Origin: an uncultured Blautia sp.
Lineage (GTDB): Bacteria; Bacillota; Clostridia; Lachnospirales; Lachnospiraceae
NCBI GenBank assembly: GCA_900549015.1
Contig: URMH01000023.1
Location: 1-41,219 of the forward strand
DNA: 41,219 bases
Direction of reading: 5' to 3'
Under the pieces are notes generated by a model. That model was not told the origin of the DNA. It was given only the letters and a program-made list of their open reading frames with translations, and made no database searches. Positions 24,262-33,231 of this stretch are shown one piece after another (position 1 is the stretch's first letter; the number at the start of each line of letters is the position of its first letter). A program made the position numbers and the translations under genes.

Positions 24262-25803
24262 CTACTCTTCTGTTTTGTTTTTATATTCTGTAGGAGTAAT
24301 TCCACAGTATTTTTTAAAAACCTTTGTAAAATAATTCTGACTGTTAAACCCTACTGCAAAAGTGATTTCCTTCACACTCATCTGACTTCGTAATAATGTT
24401 TTTGCTTTTTCCACTCGCTTTTCCGCCAAAAGATCTGTAAAGTTTCTTCCCGTAGCTTTTTTAAATAATTTGCTTAAATAGAAGGAACTTACCTCCAGAT
24501 ACGAGGCTATATCGTCCAGCATAATATTTTCCCCATAATGTTCTTCTATATATTGAAGCGCCTGTTCTATAAGAAAATGATTGTTTATTTTTTTATACTT
24601 ATACATCGCCTGCATAAGATGATTCAGCCATAATGCGGCATACAGCTCCAGCTCTTTTCTGTTTGTGACCTCCAGCACTTCCTCCAGACTGAACGGCGGT
24701 TCAAATATATTTTCAAAAGAAATATCATTCTTCTTTATTTGTTCCAAAACAATCAGCAAAATGCGGTAAATCTGATTTCTTGCATAAGATAAAACCTCTG
24801 TTTTCATAATAAACTCTGTACACATCTGTTTCAGGCTGTTTCGCATTGCCTCCTCATCTGTCTTCTTTAAGGCTTCGACAAGATTTTCTATTATATGATA
24901 AGACAGCTCTTTTTCATTCCTGTCATTTTCCTTATCATGAAGATATATGCTTTTCTTCCAGGGCTCTTCTCTCTGCTTCATAACTGCCAGAGCCTGTCTG
25001 TATGACAAATAAAAATTATAAAGATTCCGCTCCATTTGTCCGACCCCGACACGGGCGCCTTTTATACCCGTTTCTTTTAAAAGCATGGTAACAAAGTTGC
25101 CAACTTCTCTTGTTTTTCGCTCCTCCAGCTCTTTTTCACTTAAAACAAAAAATACAATTATATTATGAAACTGTTCTCCCAGACATTTTAAACCCACTTC
25201 CGTAAGCGCCTGCCTTACTTTGTATAAAATAAACCTGGGGCGATCCTTAAACTCTATTACAAAACAAAACCCGCTTTTTACTTCATACCCCAGAAAGTCC
25301 ATGCTGCTTTTAATTTCTTTCTCTGTTTTTTCTCCTATCAGCGCATAAATACATTCGCTTTCTACAAGAGGACGGACTTCTTCAATTTTCTGCTGCAAAA
25401 AAGAATTATCTTCCCTGTCTTTTTTCACCATTTCAAGTTTCTCTGCTGCTGCTTCCAGCGCCGCTTTTAATGTGCCGACTTTTGCAGGCTTTAAAATAAA
25501 ATCTTCCACTCCAAGCTTTACTGCTTCCTGTGCATATTCAAAACGATTATAAGAAGACAAGATTAAAAATCTCATCTGCGCATTTTTCTTTTTCAGGGCT
25601 CGTATTGTATCAAGCCCGTTCATTCCGGGCATATTAATATCAACCATCGCAATGTCCGGCAGCCATTTTTCCGCACGTTCCAATGCCTTAAAACCATTTT
25701 CTGCCGTTTCAATCTGAAACATCTCTCCACAATTATTATCAAGCATTAATTTTAATGTTTCTCTTTCAACAGGCTCGTCTTCTATAATAAGCAGCTTAAA
25801 CAT
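24262..25803 (-). CDS. AraC-type response regulator (YesN family)
   Basis: This 513-aa protein begins with a receiver domain (LLIIEDEPVERE, phosphorylation site in MVDINMPGMNG, LSSYNRFEYAQEAVKLG, FILKPAK). A long middle region of about 280 residues follows, and it ends with an AraC double helix-turn-helix (NIMLDDIASYLEVSSFYLSK, then ITFAVGFNSQNYFTKVFKKY and GITPTEYKN). It should activate transport genes when phosphorylated by the partner kinase encoded just upstream. The ATG at 25803 overlaps the kinase stop by eight bases and has GGAGGG before it. Likely targets are the ABC operon promoter and the TGCTATT repeats at 32025-32101 (inference). Confidence 0.88.
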   Translation of the reverse strand: MFKLLIIEDEPVERETLKLMLDNNCGEMFQIETAENGFKALERAEKWLPDIAMVDINMPGMNGLDTIRALKKKNAQMRFLILSSYNRFEYAQEAVKLGVEDFILKPAKVGTLKAALEAAAEKLEMVKKDREDNSFLQQKIEEVRPLVESECIYALIGEKTEKEIKSSMDFLGYEVKSGFCFVIEFKDRPRFILYKVRQALTEVGLKCLGEQFHNIIVFFVLSEKELEERKTREVGNFVTMLLKETGIKGARVGVGQMERNLYNFYLSYRQALAVMKQREEPWKKSIYLHDKENDRNEKELSYHIIENLVEALKKTDEEAMRNSLKQMCTEFIMKTEVLSYARNQIYRILLIVLEQIKKNDISFENIFEPPFSLEEVLEVTNRKELELYAALWLNHLMQAMYKYKKINNHFLIEQALQYIEEHYGENIMLDDIASYLEVSSFYLSKLFKKATGRNFTDLLAEKRVEKAKTLLRSQMSVKEITFAVGFNSQNYFTKVFKKYCGITPTEYKNKTEE

Positions 25804-27280
25804 TCTCTCCCTCCATCTCAACCGGAATAAATAAAGAGACGATCGTTCCGCAACCCGGATTACTCTCTATCCGCATTAATCCTTTTCTTCCATAAAACAT
25901 TTCCAGGCGCTTGTACACATTCCACACGCCAATGCTTTTTCTTGTCTTTTCCTTTGAAATATTTTCTTTGCCATTTAAAAGACAGATAATCGTTTCTTCT
26001 TCCATTCCACAGCCATTATCCTCTATCTGTATCAATATATTCTGTTTTCTTTTCGCAAAAGATACCCGGATATACGCCTGTTCCATTAAATCTTTTACTC
26101 CATGCTGAACTGAATTTTCTATCAACGGCTGGATAATCATTCCCGGAACCGTAATATTCGGAAGGCTTTCCTCTACACTAATATCAAAAAAAATCCTTTC
26201 TCCGAATCTCTGTTTCTGGATTTCAAGATAATTTTTCACGCACTCTATTTCCTCATATAGACTAGAAGCTCCGCTTGCCTTATCCAGACTGTATCGAAGT
26301 AAGTCTGACGTAATTTCCATTAAATGATTCGTCTTTTCTGCACCTTCCAGATATGCCATTTTCGATATTAAACTTAAAGTATTAAAAAGAAAATGCGGAT
26401 TTATCTGCTGCTGCAACATCTGAAGCTCACTTTGTACAAGAAGACGACTAATCTCTAAATTAGCATTTTCCTTCTCTAAAAGTTCTTTTTCCAATTCTGC
26501 CTTTTCCTCCATATGAAGAATATTCTGCCACACTCCCTGAGCCATCTGTTTTACAGCCCGGTCCAATACTTGAACTTCTATATATTTACTTTTAATATTT
26601 CCAAACTGATAATTTCCTTCTTTTATGTTTTTCACATTTTTTACAATTCTATCAAGAGGTTTTGTAATGCTCTTAGTCGCGCCCACTGCAAAAACAATAG
26701 CTCCACATATCAGTATGCCTACTGTAAAAGCGCTCCATGCCATTTGTTTCTGCCATTTCTCCTGCAGAACAATATTTTCCTTTTTCATTTCCTCTGCAAG
26801 CATCATAGAACACTGCTGATAACTTCTTTCTATATTATCAGGTATACCGTTAAAAAATTCATACGTTTCTGACACCGTCATTTCACCAGGCGTTTCTCTT
26901 TCATTTATCATGTAAAAAAATTCATCATATGTCTGCAACATTTTCCCCAGCTTCTCATATTTCCACTGCATCTCTTCATCATCGGTATTTTTTTCCAGAT
27001 TATTCAAAACCTGCAAGGCAGCTTTCCATTCTTTGTCATAAAACGCCTCTGTTTCCGCACTTTTATTATAGAGATAACTTTGTGCTGCTATATCCATCTC
27101 GTTTACATGCTCATAAAAGCTGTTTAACTGTTCATATTTTTCAGAATAATCGTCATATGTTTCCAAAGAATATTTGGTAGAAAGATTTGCGATTAAGATT
27201 GCCACCAGCATAATGGCAAGCATAAGAATATTATACAAAATGAGACTTTTTTTAATATGATACACTTTCCTTCCAGACAT
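25796..27280 (-). CDS. Sensor histidine kinase (YesM family)
   Basis: This 494-aa protein has an N-terminal membrane span (about 10-32), an extracellular helical sensor of about 150 residues, a second span (about 182-202), a HAMP linker and a His_kinase/GHKL core: LQQQINPHFLFNTLSLISKM carries the phosphoacceptor histidine, with IIQPLIENSVQHGV as N-box and VEDNGCGM-like IQIEDNGCGME as G1. YesM-type kinases sense carbohydrates or their binding proteins. It has a GGGAGG site and precedes its regulator. It lies behind a hairpin (27303-27331) that follows the URO-D gene, so regulators may be expressed at lower level than the transporter. Confidence 0.88.
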   Translation of the reverse strand: MSGRKVYHIKKSLILYNILMLAIMLVAILIANLSTKYSLETYDDYSEKYEQLNSFYEHVNEMDIAAQSYLYNKSAETEAFYDKEWKAALQVLNNLEKNTDDEEMQWKYEKLGKMLQTYDEFFYMINERETPGEMTVSETYEFFNGIPDNIERSYQQCSMMLAEEMKKENIVLQEKWQKQMAWSAFTVGILICGAIVFAVGATKSITKPLDRIVKNVKNIKEGNYQFGNIKSKYIEVQVLDRAVKQMAQGVWQNILHMEEKAELEKELLEKENANLEISRLLVQSELQMLQQQINPHFLFNTLSLISKMAYLEGAEKTNHLMEITSDLLRYSLDKASGASSLYEEIECVKNYLEIQKQRFGERIFFDISVEESLPNITVPGMIIQPLIENSVQHGVKDLMEQAYIRVSFAKRKQNILIQIEDNGCGMEEETIICLLNGKENISKEKTRKSIGVWNVYKRLEMFYGRKGLMRIESNPGCGTIVSLFIPVEMEGENV

Positions 27281-27302
27281 CTGAATCCTCCCAGTATTTT
27301 AA

Positions 27303-27331
27303 GGCTGCCTTGGAAATTTCCAGAGGCAGCC
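27303..27331 (-). terminator. Strong hairpin between the URO-D gene and the sensor kinase
   Basis: GGCTGCCT and AGGCAGCC (27303-27310 and 27324-27331) form an 8-bp stem, and the loop contains the self-complementary TGGAAATTTCCA. On the minus strand only TTAAAATA follows, so termination is probably partial. This could tune expression of the kinase and regulator relative to the transport genes. Confidence 0.6.
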
Positions 27332-27342
27332 CTTTCTTGTTT

Positions 27343-28368
27343 TTATTTATAATTTTTTACAGTTTCTGAAAAGATACGCAGATTTTCTTCTGGTACTCCT
27401 GCCGGAAGAGCACAGCCTGCTCCAATTACAAGCCCCTTTCCTCCGCATATAGAAAGCACTCTCTCCGTCTCTTTCCTTACCTGATCTGCTGTTCCTGCAA
27501 AAAATATGCCGGAAGGATCAATCGGACCAAACAACACGGATTTTCCCTGCAAAATACGGTGAGCAGCTTCTATGTCTGTTTTATAATCCAACTCTACTGC
27601 ATCAAATCCTACTTCTGCAAGATCTTCCAGAATAATATCCGTTTTTCCGCAAATGTGGCAGAGTACGGGAATCCCGGAATCTTTCAAATCCTTCTGAAGT
27701 CTTTTATGATACGGAAGCGCATACTTTCGGTACATTTCCCGGCTAATAAGATCCGGTCCTGTAGAACTGTCACCAAAGCTTGTCATATCTGCTCCTGCTT
27801 CCTGCATCATCTTATGAAACTCAAGATGAACTTCATATGCTCTGTCCATCAACCGGAAGATCCCTTCCTCACATTCTTCATCAAGAAGATCTGCCATAAA
27901 ATCTTCCATTCCATATGCAAGCATTGCAAGACTAAATGCCATCTGATCACAATTTCCTCTCACAAAGAGCTCTCCGCCGACTTCTTTTTTCATAAGATAA
28001 ACAGCTTCTACTGCCTTCTTAATTCTGTCATCTTTACGAACCTTTGAAGCATCCATCATTTCGATTAATTCTTCAATATCATCAGAGGCAGCGCGTATTA
28101 CCCTTGCAGGCTCATGCTCCGGAAAATCTATCGGCACTCCAATAGCTCCTGCTTCCAGACATGTATCCACATCAAGAAGAACTCCGTCTAAATCATATTT
28201 TCTTGCCATATCAATATGGACTCTTGCCATCTTTTTGGGGTCTTCCCTGTACTCTCTCATAGAAATCCCCGCTTCTTCTGCTGCCGCCATGAAATTATGC
28301 AACATCATCGGAACTCTGTCCACGGGTTTTCTGTTCAGCACTGCACAAATTCTCTCATACCCATTCAT
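27343..28368 (-). CDS. URO-D / MtaA-type zinc methyltransferase homologue
   Basis: This 341-aa protein belongs to the uroporphyrinogen decarboxylase-like superfamily. The motifs fit the methyltransferase branch (MtaA, MtbA, CmuA) rather than HemE: the zinc-binding HxC in VLCHICGKTD (about 237-246) and the C-terminal cysteine in IGAGCALPAGVPEENL. Such enzymes transfer methyl groups between corrinoid carriers and a thiol or other acceptor. No corrinoid protein gene lies in the window. It is the last transport-operon gene, 13 bases after the binding-protein gene, so it probably processes the imported compound or a derivative. A GGGGTGG site precedes the ATG. Function beyond the superfamily is inference. 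Confidence 0.78.
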   Translation of the reverse strand: MNGYERICAVLNRKPVDRVPMMLHNFMAAAEEAGISMREYREDPKKMARVHIDMARKYDLDGVLLDVDTCLEAGAIGVPIDFPEHEPARVIRAASDDIEELIEMMDASKVRKDDRIKKAVEAVYLMKKEVGGELFVRGNCDQMAFSLAMLAYGMEDFMADLLDEECEEGIFRLMDRAYEVHLEFHKMMQEAGADMTSFGDSSTGPDLISREMYRKYALPYHKRLQKDLKDSGIPVLCHICGKTDIILEDLAEVGFDAVELDYKTDIEAAHRILQGKSVLFGPIDPSGIFFAGTADQVRKETERVLSICGGKGLVIGAGCALPAGVPEENLRIFSETVKNYK

Positions 28369-28381
28369 TATACCACCCCAC

Positions 28382-29359
28382 TTATTTCAAGTCCACTTTT
28401 TCGCGAAGAGTTTCTGAGTATGTCTCCAGATTGTCATTTGTTACAAGAATTGTTCCTGCGTCATTTACAACCTGCTCAGGATTTTTCCCTTCTGTAATAT
28501 GCTGATACAGCCAGTAAGTTGCCTGGTATCCATAATTCCAGAAAGATGTAACAACTGTACCGTCTAAACTTCCCTTTTCAATTAAATCCAGTGTTTCCTC
28601 TGTATCATCTACGCCATAAACCAAGACTTGATCACGAATTCCTTTATCTTCTACTACCTTAGCACATGCGGGACCTGCCTCTGCCGCCAGGTTAATTGCC
28701 ACGTTAATTTCAGGGTATGCCTTAAATGTATTTTCCCATTCTGTAGTGGATTTCATTTTATCAGATTTGGATTCTGTTTTATTAACTACCTCAAATCCAC
28801 CCGGATGTTTGCCAAATACCTCTTCAATAGCTTCAATCTGATCATGTGCGATCTGATAATTTAAAGCAGCTACCTGCACAGATGCTTTAATAGGATTATC
28901 TTTCCCTATTTTTTCTTTTACAGATTCATAAAGCACCTCAGCCTGTACGTCCACGTCTTTTCCAAAGAATGCCATTCTGTCTGCGTCCGGTATATCAGAA
29001 TCTACTACAAGCACCGGTATATCCTGTTCAATCGCAGTCTTTACAGGAGCTGCCGGAACAAGACCCTGTGTAATAATGGCATCTGCCTTCTCTGCCACTG
29101 CTGTCTCTACAAGTTTTGTCATCTCCTCAGGAGAAATATTCTGAGGGCCTACCCAGTCTCCCTTAATTCCCAATTCTTCACACGCCTGTTCAAATCCATC
29201 TTTTGCTATCAGCCAGATTGGGTGCGCCAGAAGAGGAGAAACATAAACAAAATGAAGCTCTTCTTTTTCCTCTGCCTTTACTTCTGTTGTCGGTACTGCT
29301 CCAATAAGTGAAACTGCCATTGCCATCGTTGCTAATAATGCGGTAAGTCTTTTTTTCAT
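28382..29359 (-). CDS. Sugar-type ABC transporter substrate-binding protein
   Basis: This 325-aa protein has a signal peptide (KKRLTALLATMAMAVSLIGA) and a periplasmic-binding-protein type 1 (RbsB-like) fold: HFVYVSPLLAHPIWL, KADAIITQGL, PVLVVDSDIP, VYGVDDTEETLDLIEKG. It should capture a small sugar-like ligand and deliver it to the permease encoded two genes upstream. Unusually for a Gram-positive, the signal peptide has no lipobox cysteine. It would be cleaved after a VKA-type site and released, or held by an uncleaved signal. It lies between the ATPase and URO-D genes. The ligand is unknown. Confidence 0.87.
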   Translation of the reverse strand: MKKRLTALLATMAMAVSLIGAVPTTEVKAEEKEELHFVYVSPLLAHPIWLIAKDGFEQACEELGIKGDWVGPQNISPEEMTKLVETAVAEKADAIITQGLVPAAPVKTAIEQDIPVLVVDSDIPDADRMAFFGKDVDVQAEVLYESVKEKIGKDNPIKASVQVAALNYQIAHDQIEAIEEVFGKHPGGFEVVNKTESKSDKMKSTTEWENTFKAYPEINVAINLAAEAGPACAKVVEDKGIRDQVLVYGVDDTEETLDLIEKGSLDGTVVTSFWNYGYQATYWLYQHITEGKNPEQVVNDAGTILVTNDNLETYSETLREKVDLK

Positions 29360-29401
29360 AATTTTTTCCTTTCTTTCTTATCTTTTTTTGATTTACGCTC
29401 T

Positions 29402-30928
29402 TCAGGTATTTGATGCTGCTTTTAATAACGAAACCTCATTTGCCTCCTCTCTGTTCATAGTACAGCAAACCTTTCCTTTACTTAACACTACAAACCGGTC
29501 GCATATTGCCGCCAGTTCCGGCAGCTCTGAAGAAATCATAACAATACTGATTCCTTTATCTGCCAGTTGATAAATCAGTTTATAAATTTCTGCCTTTGTT
29601 CCAACATCAATTCCTCTGGTCGGTTCATCGAGAAGAAGAACTTTCAAATCCGTCATAAGCCACTTTGCAAGAATTACCTTCTGCTGGTTTCCGCCCGAAA
29701 GATTGGAAATCAAGGTATCCATATCCGGCGCTTTTACACGAAGACGTTCAAAATATTCCTCCGCCTTCTGTCTCTCTTTTTTCTCATCAAGCAGTATATG
29801 ATTCCTGATTTCTTTCAGAACAGTGAGCGTCATATTGTGACAAATAGACATCATACTGATAAATCCGTTCTTCTTTCTATCTTCTGTCAAAAGCCCTATT
29901 CCACATTTCTTTGCGTCTCTTGGACTTTTAATTTTAATTTCCTGTCCGTCCAGATATATTTTCCCTTTTGTTTTCGGTATTACACCAAACAAAGCATTAA
30001 TAAGTTCAGAACGACCGGACCCGACAAGCCCCGCAAGTCCCAGGATTTCCCCTTCTTTTACAGAAAAACTTACGTCTTCAATAATATTCTTACCATAGGC
30101 AAATGTATGAGGTACACAGAAATTTTCAATCCGCAGTCTCTCTTTTCCTGTTTTTCTGTTGCCCCTGTCAGGATACATTACATCTAATTTACGCCCTATC
30201 ATTTCTTCAATAATAACCGTACTGTCGTATCCTTCTGCCTTTTTGTGTTCATTAATGTACATGCCGTCTCTTAAAATCACCATTCTGTCGCAAAGTTCAA
30301 AAACTTCGTCCAGCTTATGCGATATGTACAGACAGGATAACCCCTCGTTTCTGAGCCCTTTCAATATCTCCATAAGCTTTCTTGTCTCTGTTTCCGTCAG
30401 TACAGAGGTCGGTTCATCGAGAATCAGAATCTTAGGATTTCTTACAAGAGCCCTGGCAATACACACAAGCTGCTGCATGGAAGGACTTAAACTTCGCGCC
30501 GTCACTGTTACGTCAATATCTGCATGAAGCTTATGCAGCGCTTCCTTTGCAATTTTTTTTGTCTGATTCCAGTCTATCAGGTTACTTTTTGTTCTGGGCA
30601 TTCTTCCGAGAAGAATATTTTCCGCTACTGTTAAATCAAGTTCCAGATTCAGCTCCTGATAGATCATGGCAATTCCCATATTCTCAGAATCTACAGGAGA
30701 AGAAAACTTACATTCCTGTCCACCCAGATAAATTTTTCCTTCATATTCATTATGCGGATACAACCCGCTTAAAATCTTCATCAATGTAGACTTTCCAGCT
30801 CCGTTTTCTCCCATTACCGCCAGAATCTCATTCTCATATAGTTTCATAGATACATCTTTCAACGCCACTGTACCCAGAAAGCGTTTCACAATATGTTCTA
30901 CAGAAAGAACAGTCTTTTTATCTGCCAT
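29402..30928 (-). CDS. Sugar ABC transporter ATP-binding protein (RbsA/XylG-like)
   Basis: This 508-aa protein has two ATPase domains, as in RbsA, MglA and XylG. Domain 1: Walker A GENGAGKST (about 36-44), signature LSPSMQQ, Walker B ILILDEPTSVL. Domain 2: degenerate Walker A GLVGSGRSE, signature LSGGNQQ, Walker B VLLLDEPTRGID. It powers the permease encoded immediately upstream. The length is normal (about 500 aa). An AGGAGGG ribosome binding site precedes the ATG, 11 bases after the permease stop. Confidence 0.9.
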   Translation of the reverse strand: MADKKTVLSVEHIVKRFLGTVALKDVSMKLYENEILAVMGENGAGKSTLMKILSGLYPHNEYEGKIYLGGQECKFSSPVDSENMGIAMIYQELNLELDLTVAENILLGRMPRTKSNLIDWNQTKKIAKEALHKLHADIDVTVTARSLSPSMQQLVCIARALVRNPKILILDEPTSVLTETETRKLMEILKGLRNEGLSCLYISHKLDEVFELCDRMVILRDGMYINEHKKAEGYDSTVIIEEMIGRKLDVMYPDRGNRKTGKERLRIENFCVPHTFAYGKNIIEDVSFSVKEGEILGLAGLVGSGRSELINALFGVIPKTKGKIYLDGQEIKIKSPRDAKKCGIGLLTEDRKKNGFISMMSICHNMTLTVLKEIRNHILLDEKKERQKAEEYFERLRVKAPDMDTLISNLSGGNQQKVILAKWLMTDLKVLLLDEPTRGIDVGTKAEIYKLIYQLADKGISIVMISSELPELAAICDRFVVLSKGKVCCTMNREEANEVSLLKAASNT

Positions 30929-30939
30929 GACTATCCCTC

Positions 30940-31938
30940 CTACTCTCTTCCTTTAACAGAATTTTTCAAAATAATTTTTCTCTTATACTGATCTAATAAT
31001 ACAGCAAGAATAAGAATTGTTCCAACAACCAGATTCTGCCAGTATACAGATACGCGCATCAGTGTAAGCGAATTTGTAAGGATTTCCATAAAAAGTGCAC
31101 CGATTGCAGCTCCTGCAACGCTTCCCATACCGCCGAACGTAGACACACCTCCGATAATCGCGCCGCAGATAGTTGTCAGCTCATATCCTGTACCTGCCGC
31201 TGCCTCGGCAGAGCCTAATCTTGCAGCCATAAACACACCTGCAAGGGCTGCCAGAGTAGAAACAATTACGTAAACCATAAATTTTGTCTGCTGCGTATTA
31301 ATACCGGAAATCCTGGCTGCTTCCTCATTTCCTCCAAGTGCATAAACAGATCTTCCAAATCCTGTTTTTGTAAGAATAATATGCCCCAACACTGCCAGAA
31401 GTACTGCTACAATTACTACCATTGGAATACTTAAAATCTTTGTCTGTTCAATTTTCATAAGCCCTTCCGGAAGAGGATAAACCGGTACTCCCTCTGTCAG
31501 AACAGAGACAAGTCCTCTTGCCGCATACTGCATACCGAGTGTTACAATTAACGGAGGGATACCTGCTTTCACAATAATAAATCCGTTAATACAGCCGATT
31601 ACTGCTCCCACACTCACTCCGATCAAAACTGCGATCCAGACAGGAATTCCTGATGTACACGCCATACCGGTCGCCACTCCGCCTAATGCAAGCACAGAAC
31701 CGACTGATAAATCCAGCCCTCCTGTGATAAGCACCAAGGTCATTCCAACTACTGTGATCAGGGTAAATCCCGTTGCTCTCAGAACATTAAAAATATTATC
31801 TGCCGATAAAAATGTAGGATTTACAACCGTAACAAAAATCACATAAACCAACACTGCCAGAATGATACTGCTCTCCTGTCTCTTCATAAATCTGCCGATA
31901 TATTTTTTCACAGCAGATTTATTTTTGTTTTCTCCCAT
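30940..31938 (-). CDS. Sugar ABC transporter permease (RbsC-like)
   Basis: This 332-aa protein has around eight to ten membrane spans and the RbsC pattern: NPTFLSADNIFNVLRATGFT, TGGLDLSVGSVLALGG, GGNEEAARISGI, GTGYELTTICGAIIGGVSTF. It forms the membrane channel for the sugar importer. The ATG at 31938 is preceded by GGGAGG at good spacing; an in-frame ATG 12 codons earlier is less likely. It is the first gene of the operon, with a -10-like TATAAT at 31977-31982 upstream. Confidence 0.9.
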   Translation of the reverse strand: MGENKNKSAVKKYIGRFMKRQESSIILAVLVYVIFVTVVNPTFLSADNIFNVLRATGFTLITVVGMTLVLITGGLDLSVGSVLALGGVATGMACTSGIPVWIAVLIGVSVGAVIGCINGFIIVKAGIPPLIVTLGMQYAARGLVSVLTEGVPVYPLPEGLMKIEQTKILSIPMVVIVAVLLAVLGHIILTKTGFGRSVYALGGNEEAARISGINTQQTKFMVYVIVSTLAALAGVFMAARLGSAEAAAGTGYELTTICGAIIGGVSTFGGMGSVAGAAIGALFMEILTNSLTLMRVSVYWQNLVVGTILILAVLLDQYKRKIILKNSVKGRE

Positions 31939-31976
31939 AACTTTTTCCTCCCGTTTCTGTTTTCTTTGATACATTT

Positions 31977-32101
31977 ATTATAGCGGAAAGAAAAGAACAA
32001 AAATCTGATTTTCCGGGTACAATCTTGCTATTCATGATTCATTTTTGCAAACCTTTCCAGATCAATAGCAGTATTTTGTCGCAGAGCAAAATATTGCTAT
32101 T
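31977..32101 (-). promoter_or_regulatory. Promoter and operator-like repeats upstream of the ABC operon
   Basis: A consensus -10 (TATAAT on the minus strand, 31977-31982) has no recognisable -35, as expected for an activated promoter. Upstream lies a 15-bp inverted repeat with one mismatch (32064-32078 and 32087-32101, 8-nt spacer). Its half-site TGCTATT occurs a third time at 32026-32032, nearer the -10. This arrangement resembles binding sites for an AraC-type activator such as the YesN protein of the same operon. The repeat lacks a T-run and is unlikely to be a terminator. The rest of 31983-32147 shows no gene. Confidence 0.5.
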
Positions 32102-32147
32102 ATTAACCTCCAGTTCTCAAACTTAACGATTAAATTTACTCTTTCTT

Positions 32148-32185
32148 AATTTACTTTCCCTTTCCGGTCTGCTACAATCTTCTTA
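32148..32185 (+). promoter_or_regulatory. Promoter of the Rpn-type nuclease gene (38-bp block, copy 1)
   Basis: TTTACT (32150-32155) and TACAAT (32173-32178) have a 17-bp spacer. The whole 38-bp block 32148-32185 is identical to 34515-34552, upstream of the DUF1703-type gene. It is followed by AAGGAGG at 32186-32192 and a leader of about 150 nt. Confidence 0.7.
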
Positions 32186-32341
32186 TAAGGAGGTCCATTA
32201 GAATACCATTTTACAAAAGATACTCTGCTTTTGCAGCATAAATACAAAAGCCAACATTTTCACTGCACATAAGATAAGCATACTTAACGAACAATAAGGA
32301 GGTGCACCTGTAGTTGCTCCACGGAACAATTACAAAATCTT

Positions 32342-33172
32342 ATGGGAAATACGAAACACGAAGATGCGTTTATGAAAATGGGCTTTGATTATTTTCGAGA
32401 CACTATTTTAAAAACCCTGGGAATCAACTACGAATTTCTGGAATCCTCTCCAACAGAGCTGGTAGATTTAAAAATCTATTCTCTGTATATGGATTTTACC
32501 TTTCTTACTACGGAAGGATTTTATGTACATTTTGAATTCCAGACTACAGATGACAAAGTCATTGCAGATCTTCGAAGATTCCGGGCTTACGAGGCACTTT
32601 ATTCCCACAATACCGGCAAAAATGTAATTACTTATGTAATTTACTCCGGAGGTATCAAAAATGTTCAGACCCGACTGAACTGCGGCGCAAATATTTATCA
32701 GGTTATTCCAATCTATCTGACAGATAAAGATGCGGATAAAGTTTTTAAACGTCTGCAGGAAAAGCAGGAAAGAAAACAGCCTTTCACAGAAAAAGAATTT
32801 GCGGAACTTTCCCTAACACCGCTTATGTCGGGAAGCCTCAGTAAAAAAGATACTATTAAAAAAGGAATTCTGATGGCAAAACAGTGCAAAACTGCTACAT
32901 CAGGAAAAGTAACTGCCATGCTTTATACCCTGGCAGACAAATTTTTAACCGGCACAGAGCTGGACGAAATTAAGGAGGCGGTCAGAATGACTAGACTTGG
33001 CGAAATGCTTATGGAAGACGGACGTAAGGAAGGCGCCGAAAATAACTGCAGAAAAATTGTCCTGAATATGCTTTCCAAAAAGCAGTTTTCCTACGAAGAG
33101 ATTGCGGATTTAGTTGATATTTCCGTAGAAAAAGTGAAAGAAATCGAGCGAGAAACACTTGTAAAGAATTAA
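32342..33172 (+). CDS. Rpn-family recombination-promoting nuclease / putative transposase
   Basis: This 276-aa protein matches the Rpn (PDDEXK_2 / transposase_31-like) family. It has an N-terminal EDAFMKMGFDYFRD, a PD-(D/E)XK-type core with D51 (YMDFTFL) and E65-x-Q67 (VHFEFQ), then RRFRAYEALY, and a C-terminal helical region with GRKEGAENN and a small HTH-like YEEIADLVDISVEKVKEIE. Family members promote RecA-independent recombination or cut DNA. The ATG at 32342 has no close ribosome binding site. AAGGAGGTG lies about 35 nt upstream, better placed for an out-of-frame TTG, so the true start or an upstream frameshift deserves checking. A hairpin terminator follows. Confidence 0.8.
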   Translation: MGNTKHEDAFMKMGFDYFRDTILKTLGINYEFLESSPTELVDLKIYSLYMDFTFLTTEGFYVHFEFQTTDDKVIADLRRFRAYEALYSHNTGKNVITYVIYSGGIKNVQTRLNCGANIYQVIPIYLTDKDADKVFKRLQEKQERKQPFTEKEFAELSLTPLMSGSLSKKDTIKKGILMAKQCKTATSGKVTAMLYTLADKFLTGTELDEIKEAVRMTRLGEMLMEDGRKEGAENNCRKIVLNMLSKKQFSYEEIADLVDISVEKVKEIERETLVKN

Positions 33173-33179
33173 TTGAAAC

Positions 33180-33213
33180 AGCCGGCCGGATTTCTCCAGT
33201 CGGCTCTTCTTTT
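33180..33213 (+). terminator. Terminator after the Rpn-type gene
   Basis: AGCCGGC (33180-33186) pairs with GTCGGCT (33199-33205, one G-U) and is followed by CTTCTTTT. It separates this gene from the convergent hydrolase gene ending at 33232. Confidence 0.65.
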
Positions 33214-33231
33214 GCATCTTTTCGCCTCCAT

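Noticed and set aside
32064..32101. Inverted repeat as a rho-independent terminator
   Set aside because: The arms are A+T-rich, no T-run follows on either strand, and the half-site recurs nearby, which fits an operator better.
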